Source of the DNA: Streptomyces sparsogenes
GTDB taxonomy: Bacteria > Actinomycetota > Actinomycetes > Streptomycetales > Streptomycetaceae
Reading direction: 5' to 3'
NCBI RefSeq assembly: GCF_001704635.1
Contig: NZ_MAXF01000052.1
Span: 48,728-112,727 of the forward strand
DNA: 64,000 bases
Positions within the stretch are counted from its first letter, which is position 1. Every line of letters begins with the position of its first letter. Below are positions 9,014 through 17,361 of the stretch, piece by piece. The notes below the pieces were generated by a model, which worked only from the letters and a program-made list of their open reading frames with translations, made no database searches and was not told the origin of the DNA. The position numbers and the translations under genes are program-made.

Positions 9014-10591
9014 TCAGCGGCAGCCGCAGTTCGCGAGTGCGGACGCCATGCGGTCCAGCGCGCGCTGTGCGCCCTGGGGGTCCGTGGTTCCGTTCGTCAT
9101 GAACGCGAAGACCAGAAGGCGGCCGTCCGCGTCCACGACGGTGCCGGCGAGCGTGTTGACGCCCGTCAGGGTCCCGGTCTTGGCGCGGACCACGCCCCGG
9201 CCGACGGCGTCCCGCGCGTAGCGGCCGCGCAGCGTCCCGGTGAAGCCGGCCACCGGCAGGCCGGTGAGGACCGGGCGCAGCTCGGGGTGGTCGGGGTCGG
9301 CGGCGCGCACCAGGACCTGGGCGAGCAGGGCCGCGGACACATGGTCGGCGCGGTCCAGGCCGCTGCCGTCGGCGATACGGGCGCCGGACAGCGGCAGCCG
9401 GAGCGCGCGCAGCCGGGCCGTGACGGCCCGCCCCGCGCCGTCGAAGGTCGCGGGCTCGCCGCCGGCGATGGCGGTCTGCCGGGCGAGGGCCTCGGCGATG
9501 TCGTTGTCGCTGTTGGTCAGCATCCGCTCGACCAGGGCGGACAGCGGCTGGGAGCGGACGGTGGCCAGCGCCGTCGCCCCGTCCTTCCCGCCCTTCGCGG
9601 CCTTCCCGCTCTTCCCGGCCTTGGCGGGCCGGGGCTCGCCGCGCACCTCGATGCCCCGGTCGCGCAGCATCGAGGCGAACGCCCGCGCCGCGTCGGCGGC
9701 GGGGTCCTCGGAGCGGGGCGCCGGGCCGTGGTCGCTGTCGTCGAGGCGGCCCTCATCGATCATGAGGGGGGTGACGGGCGAGATGTTCTCGTTGGGGCCG
9801 ATCGGGTGCAGGTCCGGGCCCGAGTAGAGCGAGGTGTCGTAGCCGAGCCGGACGCTCTCGGTGCCGCTCTTCCTGAGCGCGGCGGCGGTCCTGTCGGCCA
9901 GCCGGCGCAGGCCGGCCGGGTGGTCGGCGCCCTTGACGGGGTGGGCGGTGAGGGTGGGGTCGCCGCCGCCGACCAGCACGATGCGGTCCCCGTCCCCGGC
10001 CTTCCCGTCGCCGTCGGGGCCGACGACGGTGGTCCGGATGCGGTGGTCGGGCCCGAGGGCGGAGAGGGCCGCGACGCCGGTCGCCAGCTTGATGATCGAG
10101 GCGGGCACGGCCTGGGTGTCCGCCCGCGCCCCGTAGACCTGTCGCCCGGTCGCCGCGTCCACGACGGACACCGAGCGCGGCCGGCCCAGCGCGCCGTCGT
10201 CCAGGAGCGGCTCCAGCGCGTCGGCCAGGCCCGCCCCGGTGGGCCGCGGGACCGCGTCGTCGCCGCTGTCCGGCGAGGGCGCGACGGCGGCGGTGCCCAG
10301 GGGGGCCAGGACGGGCGAGGCGCTCGGCACGGCGCGCGACGGGCCGCCGTGACGCTCGCCACCTGTGGCCGTACTCCCGGCGGCCCGGGCCCGCTCGGCC
10401 GTACGCTGCCCGGAGTCCCACGGCCCGGCCGCGAACACCGACGCGACCGCCACCACCAGGCCGACGACGGCGGAGACCGCCGACAGTCGCCACGTACGCC
10501 GCTGCTCCACCGTGGCGCTCCGCCACCGGCCCGTGGCGCTCTGCCATCGGTTCTGCCACCACCTGACCTGCCACGATCTGGCTTCAGGCAC
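9014..10591 (-). CDS. dacB: D-alanyl-D-alanine carboxypeptidase/endopeptidase (PBP4, S13)
   Basis: Extracytoplasmic enzyme that trims the terminal D-Ala of peptidoglycan stem peptides and can cut 4-3 cross-links. One membrane segment near the N-terminus ([21 protein letters not shown]) acts as signal or anchor. Active-site motifs are all present: SxxK in [10 protein letters not shown], SxN in [12 protein letters not shown], and KTG in [15 protein letters not shown]. The GTG at 10591 is preferred for its AAAGGGG element; a GTG at 10636 is the upstream alternative. It is divergent from ppa, leaving a short shared promoter region. Confidence 0.92.
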   Translation of the reverse strand: MPEARSWQVRWWQNRWQSATGRWRSATVEQRRTWRLSAVSAVVGLVVAVASVFAAGPWDSGQRTAERARAAGSTATGGERHGGPSRAVPSASPVLAPLGTAAVAPSPDSGDDAVPRPTGAGLADALEPLLDDGALGRPRSVSVVDAATGRQVYGARADTQAVPASIIKLATGVAALSALGPDHRIRTTVVGPDGDGKAGDGDRIVLVGGGDPTLTAHPVKGADHPAGLRRLADRTAAALRKSGTESVRLGYDTSLYSGPDLHPIGPNENISPVTPLMIDEGRLDDSDHGPAPRSEDPAADAARAFASMLRDRGIEVRGEPRPAKAGKSGKAAKGGKDGATALATVRSQPLSALVERMLTNSDNDIAEALARQTAIAGGEPATFDGAGRAVTARLRALRLPLSGARIADGSGLDRADHVSAALLAQVLVRAADPDHPELRPVLTGLPVAGFTGTLRGRYARDAVGRGVVRAKTGTLTGVNTLAGTVVDADGRLLVFAFMTNGTTDPQGAQRALDRMASALANCGCR

Positions 10592-10677
10592 GTCGGACCA
10601 GCCCCTTTCGCCACCACACACCTGCGTGGGGGACACTTAATCACCAGACGTATGTGTTGATCATGGAGGAGCCACCC

Positions 10678-11172
10678 GTGGAGTTCGACGTCACCATCGA
10701 GATCCCGAAGGGTTCGCGCAACAAGTACGAGGTGGACCACGAGACGGGGCGCATCCGTCTCGACCGTCGACTCTTCACTTCGACCAGCTACCCGGCTGAT
10801 TACGGCTTTGTGGAGAACACCCTCGGCGAGGACGGCGACCCGCTGGACGCGCTGGTCATCCTGGACGAGCCGACCTTCCCCGGATGCCTGATCAAGTGCC
10901 GTGCGATCGGCATGTTCCGGATGACCGACGAGGCGGGTGGCGACGACAAGCTGCTGTGTGTGCCGGCGTCGGACCCGCGTGTCGAGCACCTGCGTGACAT
11001 TCACCACGTTTCGGAGTTCGACCGCCTGGAGATCCAGCACTTCTTCGAGGTCTACAAGGACCTGGAGCCGGGCAAGTCGGTCGAGGGGGCCAACTGGGTG
11101 GGCCGCGCCGAGGCCGAGGCCGAGGTCGAGGCGTCCATCAAGCGCCTGGAGGCCGCGGGCGGCGCCCACTGA
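10678..11172 (+). CDS. ppa: Inorganic pyrophosphatase
   Basis: Family I soluble pyrophosphatase, which hydrolyses PPi and pulls biosynthetic reactions forward. Metal-binding and catalytic residues lie in [32 protein letters not shown], and [12 protein letters not shown] with DEPTFPGC (the DxDxxD site). At 164 residues it is of normal length. The start is the GTG at 10678, preceded by GGAGGAG with a 6-base spacer; the ATG upstream overlaps that SD. The C-terminus is Glu/Ala-rich. A strong terminator follows. Confidence 0.97.
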   Translation: MEFDVTIEIPKGSRNKYEVDHETGRIRLDRRLFTSTSYPADYGFVENTLGEDGDPLDALVILDEPTFPGCLIKCRAIGMFRMTDEAGGDDKLLCVPASDPRVEHLRDIHHVSEFDRLEIQHFFEVYKDLEPGKSVEGANWVGRAEAEAEVEASIKRLEAAGGAH

Positions 11173-11202
11173 GCGCGCTGAGCCCTGACGCAGCTTGACG
11201 CA

Positions 11203-11233
11203 GGGGCGGGCCGGAGTCGATCCGGCCCGCCCC
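11203..11233. terminator. Bidirectional hairpin between ppa and thrE-like gene
   Basis: A perfect 13-bp GC-rich stem (11203-11215 with 11221-11233) with loop GTCGA sits midway between the two convergent stops. There is no strong U-tract, as is common for Streptomyces terminators. Confidence 0.75.
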
Positions 11234-11262
11234 TCGTGCGTGCCCCTCGTGCCTGCCGGGCC

Positions 11263-12969
11263 TCAGAAGCCGCGGGTGCGCTTGGCGGCGCGCCGGCCCG
11301 AGGACTCGCCCTCGAGCCGCGGTGCCTTCAGGAAAAGACGCGCCGCCTCGTTGCCCAGGTTCACCCCGATGGCGATGGCCAGGGCCAGCGCCGCCGCCTG
11401 GGTGAGATGGGCGATCCCGCGGTCCATATTGCCCTGGGCCAGCGCGAGCAGACCGAAGTACGTGGCGCTACCGGGCAGCAGCGGCCCGATGGCGGCCGTG
11501 ACGTACGGCAGCGCGGACGCGTAGCGGTAGCGGGACAGCAGCTGGCCGAAGAGGCCGACCAGCCCGGCGGCGACGGTCGTCGCGGCGACGGCGGGGACCT
11601 TCGCGGTGTCGTGCAGCGCGCCGTAGACGACCCAGGCCACCCCGCCGTTGAGGGTCGCGAACAGCACGGTGTGACGTTCCTGCTGGAGCAGGATGGAGAA
11701 GGTCAGCGCGAGCAGCATCGCCGCGAGGATCTGCGTCACCGGTCGATCGACGTGGCGCAGCGCCGCCTCCGGGTTGAGCTTGGCGTCGAGCTGGAGGCCC
11801 CCGTACAGCACGGTCAGCACCCCGCACACGATGCCGACGATCAGATAGCCGACCTCCAGGAGCCGGGCGGCCGCGGTGATGTAATAGCCGGTCAGCCCGT
11901 CCTGGACGCCCGCCACCAGGGCCCGCCCGGGGATCAGCGCGAACAGCCCACCGGTGATCACCGCGGAGGCCTGGAGCCCGACCCCCGCCAAGCTGAGCGC
12001 GACGCCCATCGCGGCGGGCGGCATCGCCGCGGCCACGAACTGGTAGAACTCCGGCAGCCCGCGCCCCGAGGCCAGCCAGGCCAGCCGGTCGCCGAGCATC
12101 GCGCCGACCGCCGCCGCGAAGAACACCGGCCAGTCGCCGCCGACCAGCATGCTCGCCGCGCCGGCCAGCGCGCCGCCGGCCACGGTGAGCGCCCACCCGG
12201 GGTAGGGGTGGCGGTTACGGCGGATCTCGGCGAGCCGGCGGTAGGCCTCCTCCAGGGTGAAGTCCTCGCTGGAAGTGATGTCGTCGACCAGGCGGAAGAC
12301 GGCGGAGAGCCGGGTGTAGTCGGTGCCCCGGCGGCGCACGGTCCGGCTGGCGGTGATCGGGTCGTCGACGAGCGAGGGCTGGTAGCTGACCGACAGCAGG
12401 GTGAAGGTCACGGTCGGCTCGCAGCGGTCGAGGCCGTACGCGTGCGCCACCCCGAACATCGCCGCCTCGACGTCCTCGGCCCCCTCCCCGCCCGCGAGCA
12501 GCAGCTCGCCGATGCGCAGGGTCAGGTCGAGCACGCGCGGCGCGGCGGGTCCCGCCTCGTCCTGCCGCTCCTGGCGCTCGGGGGCCGGGCGCTCGCTGAT
12601 CGGCATGCGCAGCATGGTGCGCATCCGGTCCTGCCAGGGGGTGTCCTTGGTGAGCCGGACGACGGGGATGCCGTCCGGCGGGGTGAACGCCGGGAAGTTC
12701 GCGCCCTGGCCGGCCTGCGTGCCGGTCCTGACCCCTGCGGGCGGCACGAAGGCCGAGCCCTCCGTATCGGAGGCGGGCTCCGCGGTCAGCCCCTCGGGGA
12801 CGGCGAACTCGGAGGTCGGGTGGTCGTCCTCGGGCAGGGGCGGCAGCGGCACCCCCAGCGGAGGGGTGAAGGCGCTGCGGGCCTCGTCCGACAGCGGCTT
12901 GCGGCTCCCGGCCGCGTCCGCTTCCGACACGCTCGTACCGCGCTGACCGCGCTGACCCTCGGACCCCAC
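11263..12969 (-). CDS. Threonine/serine exporter (ThrE family)
   Basis: Predicted inner-membrane exporter of Thr/Ser. The ThrE core spans from RVLDLTLRIGELLLAGGEGAEDVEAAM (about residue 160) through roughly ten hydrophobic segments such as WALTVAGGALAGAASMLVGG and AVGAMLGDRLAWLA, ending in a basic tail. Before the core lies about 150 residues of disordered cytoplasmic sequence with three copies of an AFxPPxGxP motif (SAFTPPLGVP, SAFVPPAGV, PAFTPPDGIP). The GTG at 12969 has GAGGAG elements just upstream; a start at 13020 is possible. 568 residues is typical for the two-domain type. Confidence 0.88.
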   Translation of the reverse strand: MGSEGQRGQRGTSVSEADAAGSRKPLSDEARSAFTPPLGVPLPPLPEDDHPTSEFAVPEGLTAEPASDTEGSAFVPPAGVRTGTQAGQGANFPAFTPPDGIPVVRLTKDTPWQDRMRTMLRMPISERPAPERQERQDEAGPAAPRVLDLTLRIGELLLAGGEGAEDVEAAMFGVAHAYGLDRCEPTVTFTLLSVSYQPSLVDDPITASRTVRRRGTDYTRLSAVFRLVDDITSSEDFTLEEAYRRLAEIRRNRHPYPGWALTVAGGALAGAASMLVGGDWPVFFAAAVGAMLGDRLAWLASGRGLPEFYQFVAAAMPPAAMGVALSLAGVGLQASAVITGGLFALIPGRALVAGVQDGLTGYYITAAARLLEVGYLIVGIVCGVLTVLYGGLQLDAKLNPEAALRHVDRPVTQILAAMLLALTFSILLQQERHTVLFATLNGGVAWVVYGALHDTAKVPAVAATTVAAGLVGLFGQLLSRYRYASALPYVTAAIGPLLPGSATYFGLLALAQGNMDRGIAHLTQAAALALAIAIGVNLGNEAARLFLKAPRLEGESSGRRAAKRTRGF

Positions 12970-13025
12970 GTCTCCTCGCTCCTCACCCCGCCTTGTGTGC
13001 GTGTGTACCCCGGCCACCATGCACT

Positions 13026-13067
13026 ATGGCGGCCACCGAGCCCATTGTGCGGGTCGGCGGCCGCCAT
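13026..13067 (-). terminator. Long imperfect hairpin downstream of dedA-like gene
   Basis: Nine-bp arms (13026-13034 and 13059-13067) continue inward as an interrupted stem (CCGA/TCGG and CCC/GGG). It lies 43 bases past the DedA stop and just upstream of the exporter start on the same strand, so it probably ends the DedA transcript. Confidence 0.5.
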
Positions 13068-13109
13068 ACGAAGAGCGGGTGCGGGGGGTGTGGGGCCAGG
13101 GCGGCGGCG

Positions 13110-13811
13110 TCAGCGCTTGGCGTGGCGGCCGCGCGGCGCCGGGCCCGCGGGGCCCCGGGCGCCCGTCGGCTCGGCCGACGCCGCCTCCTTCTTGGCCTTG
13201 CCGCGGCCGCGGAGGAACTCGATCACGATCGGGATCACCGACAGCAGCACGATCCCGACCAGGATCAGCTCGATGTGCTGGTGGACGAAGTCGATCTTCC
13301 CCAGCGCGGCCCCGAGCAGGGTGACGCCCACGCCCCACGCGACGCCGCCGATCACGTTGAACAGGATGAAGGAGCGGTAGTTCATCCGGCTCACACCGGC
13401 GATGATCGGCGTGAAGGTGCGCACGATCGGCACGAAGCGGGCCAGGATCAGCGACTTCGGCCCGTGCTTCTCGAAGAACTCATGCGCCTTCTCCACGTTC
13501 TCCTGCTTGAACAGCTTGGAGTCGGGGCGGCGGAAGAGCGAGGGGCCGACCTTCCGGCCGAAGAGATATCCGGCCTGGTCACCCAGGATCGCGGCGGCGG
13601 CGACCGCGACGCAGACCAGCCACAGATCCTGCTTGATCACATGGGTGGTGACCAGCATGCCCGTGGTGAACAGCAGCGAGTCGCCCGGCAGGAAGAAGCC
13701 GATGAGCAGGCCCGACTCCGCGAAGACGATGGCCAGGACGCCGAGCAGGCCGAAGGTGTTGATCAGATAGTCGGGGTCCAGCCAGCTGGGGCCGAGCGCG
13801 AGAGTGGTCAC
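13110..13811 (-). CDS. DedA family membrane protein
   Basis: A 233-residue DedA/VTT-fold protein; family members act in phospholipid or undecaprenyl phosphate flipping and membrane homeostasis. The sequence shows the family's E...FFLPGDSLLFTTG segment, the GDQAGYLFGRKVG motif with the conserved GR, FFEKHGPKSLILARFVPIVRTFTPIIAGVSRMNY with the essential arginines, and two late membrane helices. A basic tail ends the protein. The GTG at 13811 has AGGAG ten bases upstream. Confidence 0.93.
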   Translation of the reverse strand: MTTLALGPSWLDPDYLINTFGLLGVLAIVFAESGLLIGFFLPGDSLLFTTGMLVTTHVIKQDLWLVCVAVAAAAILGDQAGYLFGRKVGPSLFRRPDSKLFKQENVEKAHEFFEKHGPKSLILARFVPIVRTFTPIIAGVSRMNYRSFILFNVIGGVAWGVGVTLLGAALGKIDFVHQHIELILVGIVLLSVIPIVIEFLRGRGKAKKEAASAEPTGARGPAGPAPRGRHAKR

Positions 13812-14038
13812 GGGTGACAGGCTCCTGGGTCGAGGGGTGCAGGCTCGTGCGAGGCCCGGCCGCAGGGTTGGGGCGGACTGGGGGGTCTTCACAGTGTGCC
13901 GCCCAAAGCTATCAACGCCGTGTGCGTTCCCTCGGTTCCCGCTGGCCGTACGCCCCGGCCCCGGCGGGGGCGAGGCGTACGGCGCGGTGGGGCTGGGCGT
14001 ACGGCGCGGCGGGCGCGGCGTACGGCCCGGCGGACGGG

Positions 14039-14797
14039 CTAGCCGTGGCGGGCGGTGTTGGCCGCGATGGCGTCGCGCAGGAACTCGGCCGCCCCGGGCC
14101 GGATCGAGTCGTAGAACTCCCGGAACCGCTCGTCGGTCACATACGTCTCGCCGATCCCCCGGTGGATCTCGAAGGTGCACTCGTAGAACCACGTGGAGAT
14201 GTGGCGCCGGTGCTCCTCGGCCATGTCCATCGCCCGCTCGCCGGAGGCCGGCTCCCCCTCCTCCATGAGCGCGGCGAACCGGGCGCTCCAGTCGGCGACC
14301 TCGGCCTGGATGCGCCGCCAGTCCTCCTTGGTGTAGCCGGCGGTGCGCCGCTGGGTCTCGGCGTACGTCTCGGTGCCGCCCCAGCGCCGCTCGGCCTCCT
14401 CCGCGTAGGCCTCGGGGTCCTTGGCCCCGAAGAGCTCGAACTTCTCCTCGGGCGTGAGGTTGATGCCCATCTTCCGTGCCTCCATGGCGTGTTCGACGGC
14501 GGCAGCCATCTTCTGGAGCCTTTCGATCCGCGCGGTCAGCAGCCGGTGCTGACGCCGCAGGTGCTCCTGCGGATCCGCGTCCGGGTCGTCCAGCAGGACC
14601 GCCACCTCGTCGAGCGGGAAGCCGAGCTCCCGGTAGAACAGGATCTGCTGCAGCCGGTCGAGGTCGGCGTCGTCGTAACGCCGGTGCCCGGCCCGGCTGC
14701 GGGCGCTCGGGCACAGCAGCCCGATCTCGTCGTAGTGGTGCAGGGTCCGCACCGTGATCCCGGCGAAGCCCGCGGTCTGTCCCACGGAGTAGCTCAT
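14039..14797 (-). CDS. tipA: TipA-type MerR regulator (TipAL/TipAS)
   Basis: MerR-family activator of 252 residues. Residues 1-75 form the winged helix (YSVGQTAGFAGITVRTLHHYDEIGLL), about 76-109 the coiled coil, and 110-252 the globin-like TipAS domain that binds thiopeptide antibiotics (GINLTPEEKFELFG, YTKEDWRRI). The ATG at 14797 has AAGGAG upstream. An internal ATG at residue 110 has its own GGAGG, matching the known separate synthesis of TipAS. In the TipAL sequence I remember, drug is bound covalently at Cys214; here residue 214 is Gly, while Cys207 is kept. Name and locus order agree; ligand range may be changed. Confidence 0.92.
   Translation of the reverse strand: MSYSVGQTAGFAGITVRTLHHYDEIGLLCPSARSRAGHRRYDDADLDRLQQILFYRELGFPLDEVAVLLDDPDADPQEHLRRQHRLLTARIERLQKMAAAVEHAMEARKMGINLTPEEKFELFGAKDPEAYAEEAERRWGGTETYAETQRRTAGYTKEDWRRIQAEVADWSARFAALMEEGEPASGERAMDMAEEHRRHISTWFYECTFEIHRGIGETYVTDERFREFYDSIRPGAAEFLRDAIAANTARHG
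14470..14483 (-). promoter_or_regulatory. Internal ribosome site for TipAS
   Basis: Within tipA, GGAGG (14483-14479) lies eight bases before an in-frame ATG at 14470, the start of MGINLTPEEK. This matches the start of the independent TipAS product described for Streptomyces lividans, so two products are expected from one mRNA. Confidence 0.7.
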
Positions 14798-14829
14798 GGC
14801 CCGTCCGCTCCTTCCTCGGTACGCGCTCC

Positions 14830-14860
14830 ACGGTGCGTCCTCACGTCGCGTGAGGTTCAA
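14830..14860 (-). promoter_or_regulatory. MerR-type tipA promoter with palindromic operator
   Basis: On the minus strand -35 TTGAAC (14860-14855) and -10 CACCGT (14835-14830) are separated by 19 bp, the long spacer that MerR activators correct. The spacer region carries the perfect inverted repeat CCTCACG-TCG-CGTGAGG (plus strand 14839-14855). It closely resembles the thiostrepton-inducible ptipA I remember (TTGCAC, CCTCACGTCACGTGAGG, CAGCGT). Autoregulation of tipA is expected. Confidence 0.85.
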
Positions 14861-14917
14861 GTCCGTATCCCGGAAACTCGCTGGGACGGGTCCGGGGCTG
14901 CTGGCATCCTGCCTGCT

Positions 14918-15658
14918 GTGCTGGGGATAACGGATCTTTCGACGTATCTGGCGGGCCTTGCCCTGATCATCCTGCTGCCGGGGCCGAACTCGCTGTATGT
15001 GGTCTCGGTCGCCGCCCGCCGCGGTGTGCGCAGCGGATACCGGGCGGCGCTGGGCGTGGTGTGTGGGGACACGGTGCTGATGGTCCTGTCGGCGGGCGGG
15101 GTGGCCTCGCTGCTGCAGGCGAGCCCGACGCTGTTCACCGTGGTGAAGTTCACCGGCGCCGGCTATCTGAGCTGGCTGGCGGTGGGCATGCTGCGCGGGG
15201 CGTGGGGGCTGTGGCGGGCCCGGGGCGCGCGCGGGGAAGGGGGCCTCGAGGCGCGGGCGGCGGCCGTCGCGGGCCCCGGGGGCGCCGGGGCCGGCGAGCG
15301 GGACGGCGCGCGGGCCGGGGAGCGGGACGGCGCGCGGGCCGGGGAGCCGGCCGGGGAGCGGCCGTATCGCAAGGCGCTGGTGATCAGCTTGCTCAACCCG
15401 AAGGCGATCCTGTTCTTCATCTCCTTCTTCGTGCAGTTCGTGGACCCGGAGTACGCCCATCCGGTGCTGTCCTTCGTGGCGCTGGGCGCGTGGGCACAGC
15501 TGTTCAGCCTGGTGTACCTGTCGGTGCTGATCTTCAGCGGCGCGCATCTGGCGGCGGCCTTCCGGCGGCGGAAGCGGCTGACCGCCGGGCTCTCGGCGGC
15601 GGCGGGCGCGGCGTTCCTGGGGTTCGCGGTGAAGCTGTCGCTGAGCAGCGCGGCGTAG
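14918..15658 (+). CDS. LysE family amino-acid exporter
   Basis: A 246-residue inner-membrane exporter of the LysE/RhtB superfamily, divergent from tipA. The N-terminus YLAGLALIILLPGPNSLYVVSVAARRG carries the family's PGPN motif and the conserved GDTVLMVLSAGGVASLL follows. A central loop has two copies of GERDGARA plus GEPAGE (about residues 125-147), from a short DNA tandem repeat, before the second half starting YRKALVISLLNPKAILFFISFFVQFV. The GTG at 14918 has no convincing SD, so the message may be leaderless. Substrate unknown; possible co-regulation with tipA is inference. Confidence 0.88.
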   Translation: MLGITDLSTYLAGLALIILLPGPNSLYVVSVAARRGVRSGYRAALGVVCGDTVLMVLSAGGVASLLQASPTLFTVVKFTGAGYLSWLAVGMLRGAWGLWRARGARGEGGLEARAAAVAGPGGAGAGERDGARAGERDGARAGEPAGERPYRKALVISLLNPKAILFFISFFVQFVDPEYAHPVLSFVALGAWAQLFSLVYLSVLIFSGAHLAAAFRRRKRLTAGLSAAAGAAFLGFAVKLSLSSAA

Positions 15659-15675
15659 GGGCGCGGGTACCGGCC

Positions 15676-15750
15676 GACGGCGCACGGGCCGGCGGCGCAC
15701 GGGCAGGCGGCGTAGGGGCCGGCGGCGTAGGGGCCGGCGGCGTAGGGGCG
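15676..15750 (+). repeat. Five 15-bp tandem units upstream of gad
   Basis: Five consecutive 15-bp units (consensus GGCGGCGTAGGGGCC; the first two read GCACGGG instead of GTAGGGG) fill the space between the exporter stop and the gad promoter. They are non-coding and resemble other short repeats nearby. Confidence 0.8.
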
Positions 15751-15753
15751 CGG

Positions 15754-15786
15754 ATACGGGCTATGTGACCGACAAGCCCGTATTGT
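15754..15786 (+). promoter_or_regulatory. gad promoter with inverted repeat
   Basis: ATACGGGCT (15754-15762) and AGCCCGTAT (15775-15783) form a perfect 9-bp inverted repeat with a 12-base spacer. The right arm overlaps a -10-like TATTGT (15781-15786) eight bases before the gad ATG. There is no Shine-Dalgarno, so gad is probably leaderless, and a protein bound here would block it. Confidence 0.5.
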
Positions 15787-15793
15787 CCAGCCC

Positions 15794-17215
15794 ATGGCGC
15801 TCCACAAGGGCAAGCACGGCCCGACGCACGAGGACCGGAGGCGCGGCGTCCCGGTCAACCCGTTCTACGCCATGGCCGACCCGGTCGCCGGCATGGTCGA
15901 CGAGGTGCCGCGCAACCGGCTGCCCGACGGCCCGATGGCGCCCGCCACCGCCTATCAGCTCGTCCACGACGAGCTGATGCTGGACGTCAACGCGCGGCTG
16001 AACCTCGCCACCTTCGTCACCACCTGGATGGAGCCGCAGGGGGACCAGGTGGTGTTCGAGTGCCGCGACAAGAACATGATCGACAAGGACGAGTACCCGC
16101 GCACCGCCGAACTGGAGCGGCGCTGCGTGGCGATGCTGGCCGACCTGTGGCACGCCCCCGGCCCGGACTCGGCCGTGGGCTGCTCCACCACCGGTTCGAG
16201 CGAGGCCTGCATGCTCGCCGGAATGGCCCTCAAACGCCGCTGGGCCAAGCGCAACGCGGGGCGCTACCCGGCGACCGCCCGGCCCAATCTGGTCATGGGG
16301 ATCAACGTCCAGGTCTGCTGGGACAAGTTCTGCAACTTCTGGGAGGTCGAGGCGCGCCAGGTGCCCATGGAGGGCGACCGCTTCCACCTCGACCCCCAGG
16401 CGGCCGCCGATCTGTGCGACGAGAACACCATCGGCGTCGTCACCGTCCTCGGGTCCACGTTCGACGGCTCGTACGAACCCGTCGCGGAGGTTTGCGCGGC
16501 GCTCGACGACCTACAGGAGCGCACCGGAGTGGACGTCCCCGTCCATGTGGACGGCGCGTCGGGCGCGATGGTGGCGCCCTTCCTGGATCCGGACCTGGTG
16601 TGGGACTTCCGGCTGCCCCGGGTCGCCTCCATCAACACCTCGGGGCACAAATACGGCCTGGTCTACCCCGGCGTCGGATGGGCGCTGTGGCGCAGCGCCG
16701 AGGACCTCCCCGAGGAGCTCGTCTTCCGGGTCAACTACCTGGGCGGCGAGATGCCGACCTTCGCGCTCACCTTCTCGCGGCCCGGCTCCCAGGTCGCCGC
16801 CCAGTACTACACCTTCCTGCGGCTGGGGCGGGAGGGCTACCGCGCGGTGCAGCAGACCACGCGGGACGTGGCGCGCTCGCTCGCGGAGCGGATCGAGGAG
16901 CTGGGCGACTTCAGGCTGCTGACGCGCGGGGAGCAGCTGCCGGTCTTCGCCTTCACCACGGCCGAGGGCGTGGGGAGCTTCGATGTGTTCGACGTGTCGC
17001 GGAGGCTGCGCGAGCACAACTGGCTGGTGCCCGCGTACACCTTCCCGCCGAACCGGCAGGACCTGTCCGTGCTGCGGGTGGTGTGCCGCAACGGCTTCTC
17101 GATGGACCTCTCGGACCTGTTCCTGGAGGACCTGCGGACGCTGCTGCCCGAACTGCGCCGCCAACCCGAGCCGCTTCACCGGCCCAAGACCGTGGCCACG
17201 GCCTTCCACCACTGA
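15794..17215 (+). CDS. gad: Glutamate decarboxylase
   Basis: PLP enzyme converting glutamate to GABA and CO2, consuming a proton. 473 residues, normal for the family. Visible are the N-terminal MADPVAGMVDEVPRNRLPDGPM, the cofactor phosphate loop CSTTGSSEACMLAG, HVDGASG with Asp253 pairing the pyridine nitrogen, and NTSGHKYGLVYPGVGW with Lys286 as the Schiff-base lysine. No glutamate/GABA antiporter lies beside it; the upstream gene is a LysE-type exporter on the same strand. No calmodulin-type tail is present. Confidence 0.95.
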   Translation: MALHKGKHGPTHEDRRRGVPVNPFYAMADPVAGMVDEVPRNRLPDGPMAPATAYQLVHDELMLDVNARLNLATFVTTWMEPQGDQVVFECRDKNMIDKDEYPRTAELERRCVAMLADLWHAPGPDSAVGCSTTGSSEACMLAGMALKRRWAKRNAGRYPATARPNLVMGINVQVCWDKFCNFWEVEARQVPMEGDRFHLDPQAAADLCDENTIGVVTVLGSTFDGSYEPVAEVCAALDDLQERTGVDVPVHVDGASGAMVAPFLDPDLVWDFRLPRVASINTSGHKYGLVYPGVGWALWRSAEDLPEELVFRVNYLGGEMPTFALTFSRPGSQVAAQYYTFLRLGREGYRAVQQTTRDVARSLAERIEELGDFRLLTRGEQLPVFAFTTAEGVGSFDVFDVSRRLREHNWLVPAYTFPPNRQDLSVLRVVCRNGFSMDLSDLFLEDLRTLLPELRRQPEPLHRPKTVATAFHH

Positions 17216-17235
17216 CCGGGCCTCCCCCGGCCCCG

Positions 17236-17356
17236 GCGTACGCACCGCCGCCGGCGTGCGTACGGCCGCCGACGTGCGCGCCACCGTCGGCATACGTACG
17301 GCCGCCACGTGCGTACGGCTGCCGGCGTGCGTACGGCCGCCACGTGCGTACGTACC
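17236..17356. repeat. Short CGTACGG-rich repeats between gad and next gene
   Basis: This convergent intergenic stretch consists of irregular copies of GTGCGTACGGCCGCC and related CGTACG units. No gene or terminator can be separated from the repeats. Similar GCGTACGGC units, three copies 21-22 bp apart, lie at 13975-14026 downstream of tipA. Confidence 0.65.
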
Positions 17357-17361
17357 GGCCG

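Noticed and set aside
7850..10660. Open frame of more than 900 codons opposite the metalloprotease and dacB
   Set aside because: Spans two real genes with firm catalytic motifs on the other strand; a shadow of GC-rich codon use.
14039..15658. Thiostrepton resistance or thiopeptide biosynthesis genes near tipA
   Set aside because: None seen; tipA sits in its usual core location and does not imply production.
15676..15750. Evenly sized repeats considered as a CRISPR array
   Set aside because: Units are 15 bp and adjacent with no spacers, and no cas genes are present.
15794..17215. Acid-resistance gad operon
   Set aside because: No glutamate/GABA antiporter or glutaminase is adjacent; only a LysE exporter lies upstream.
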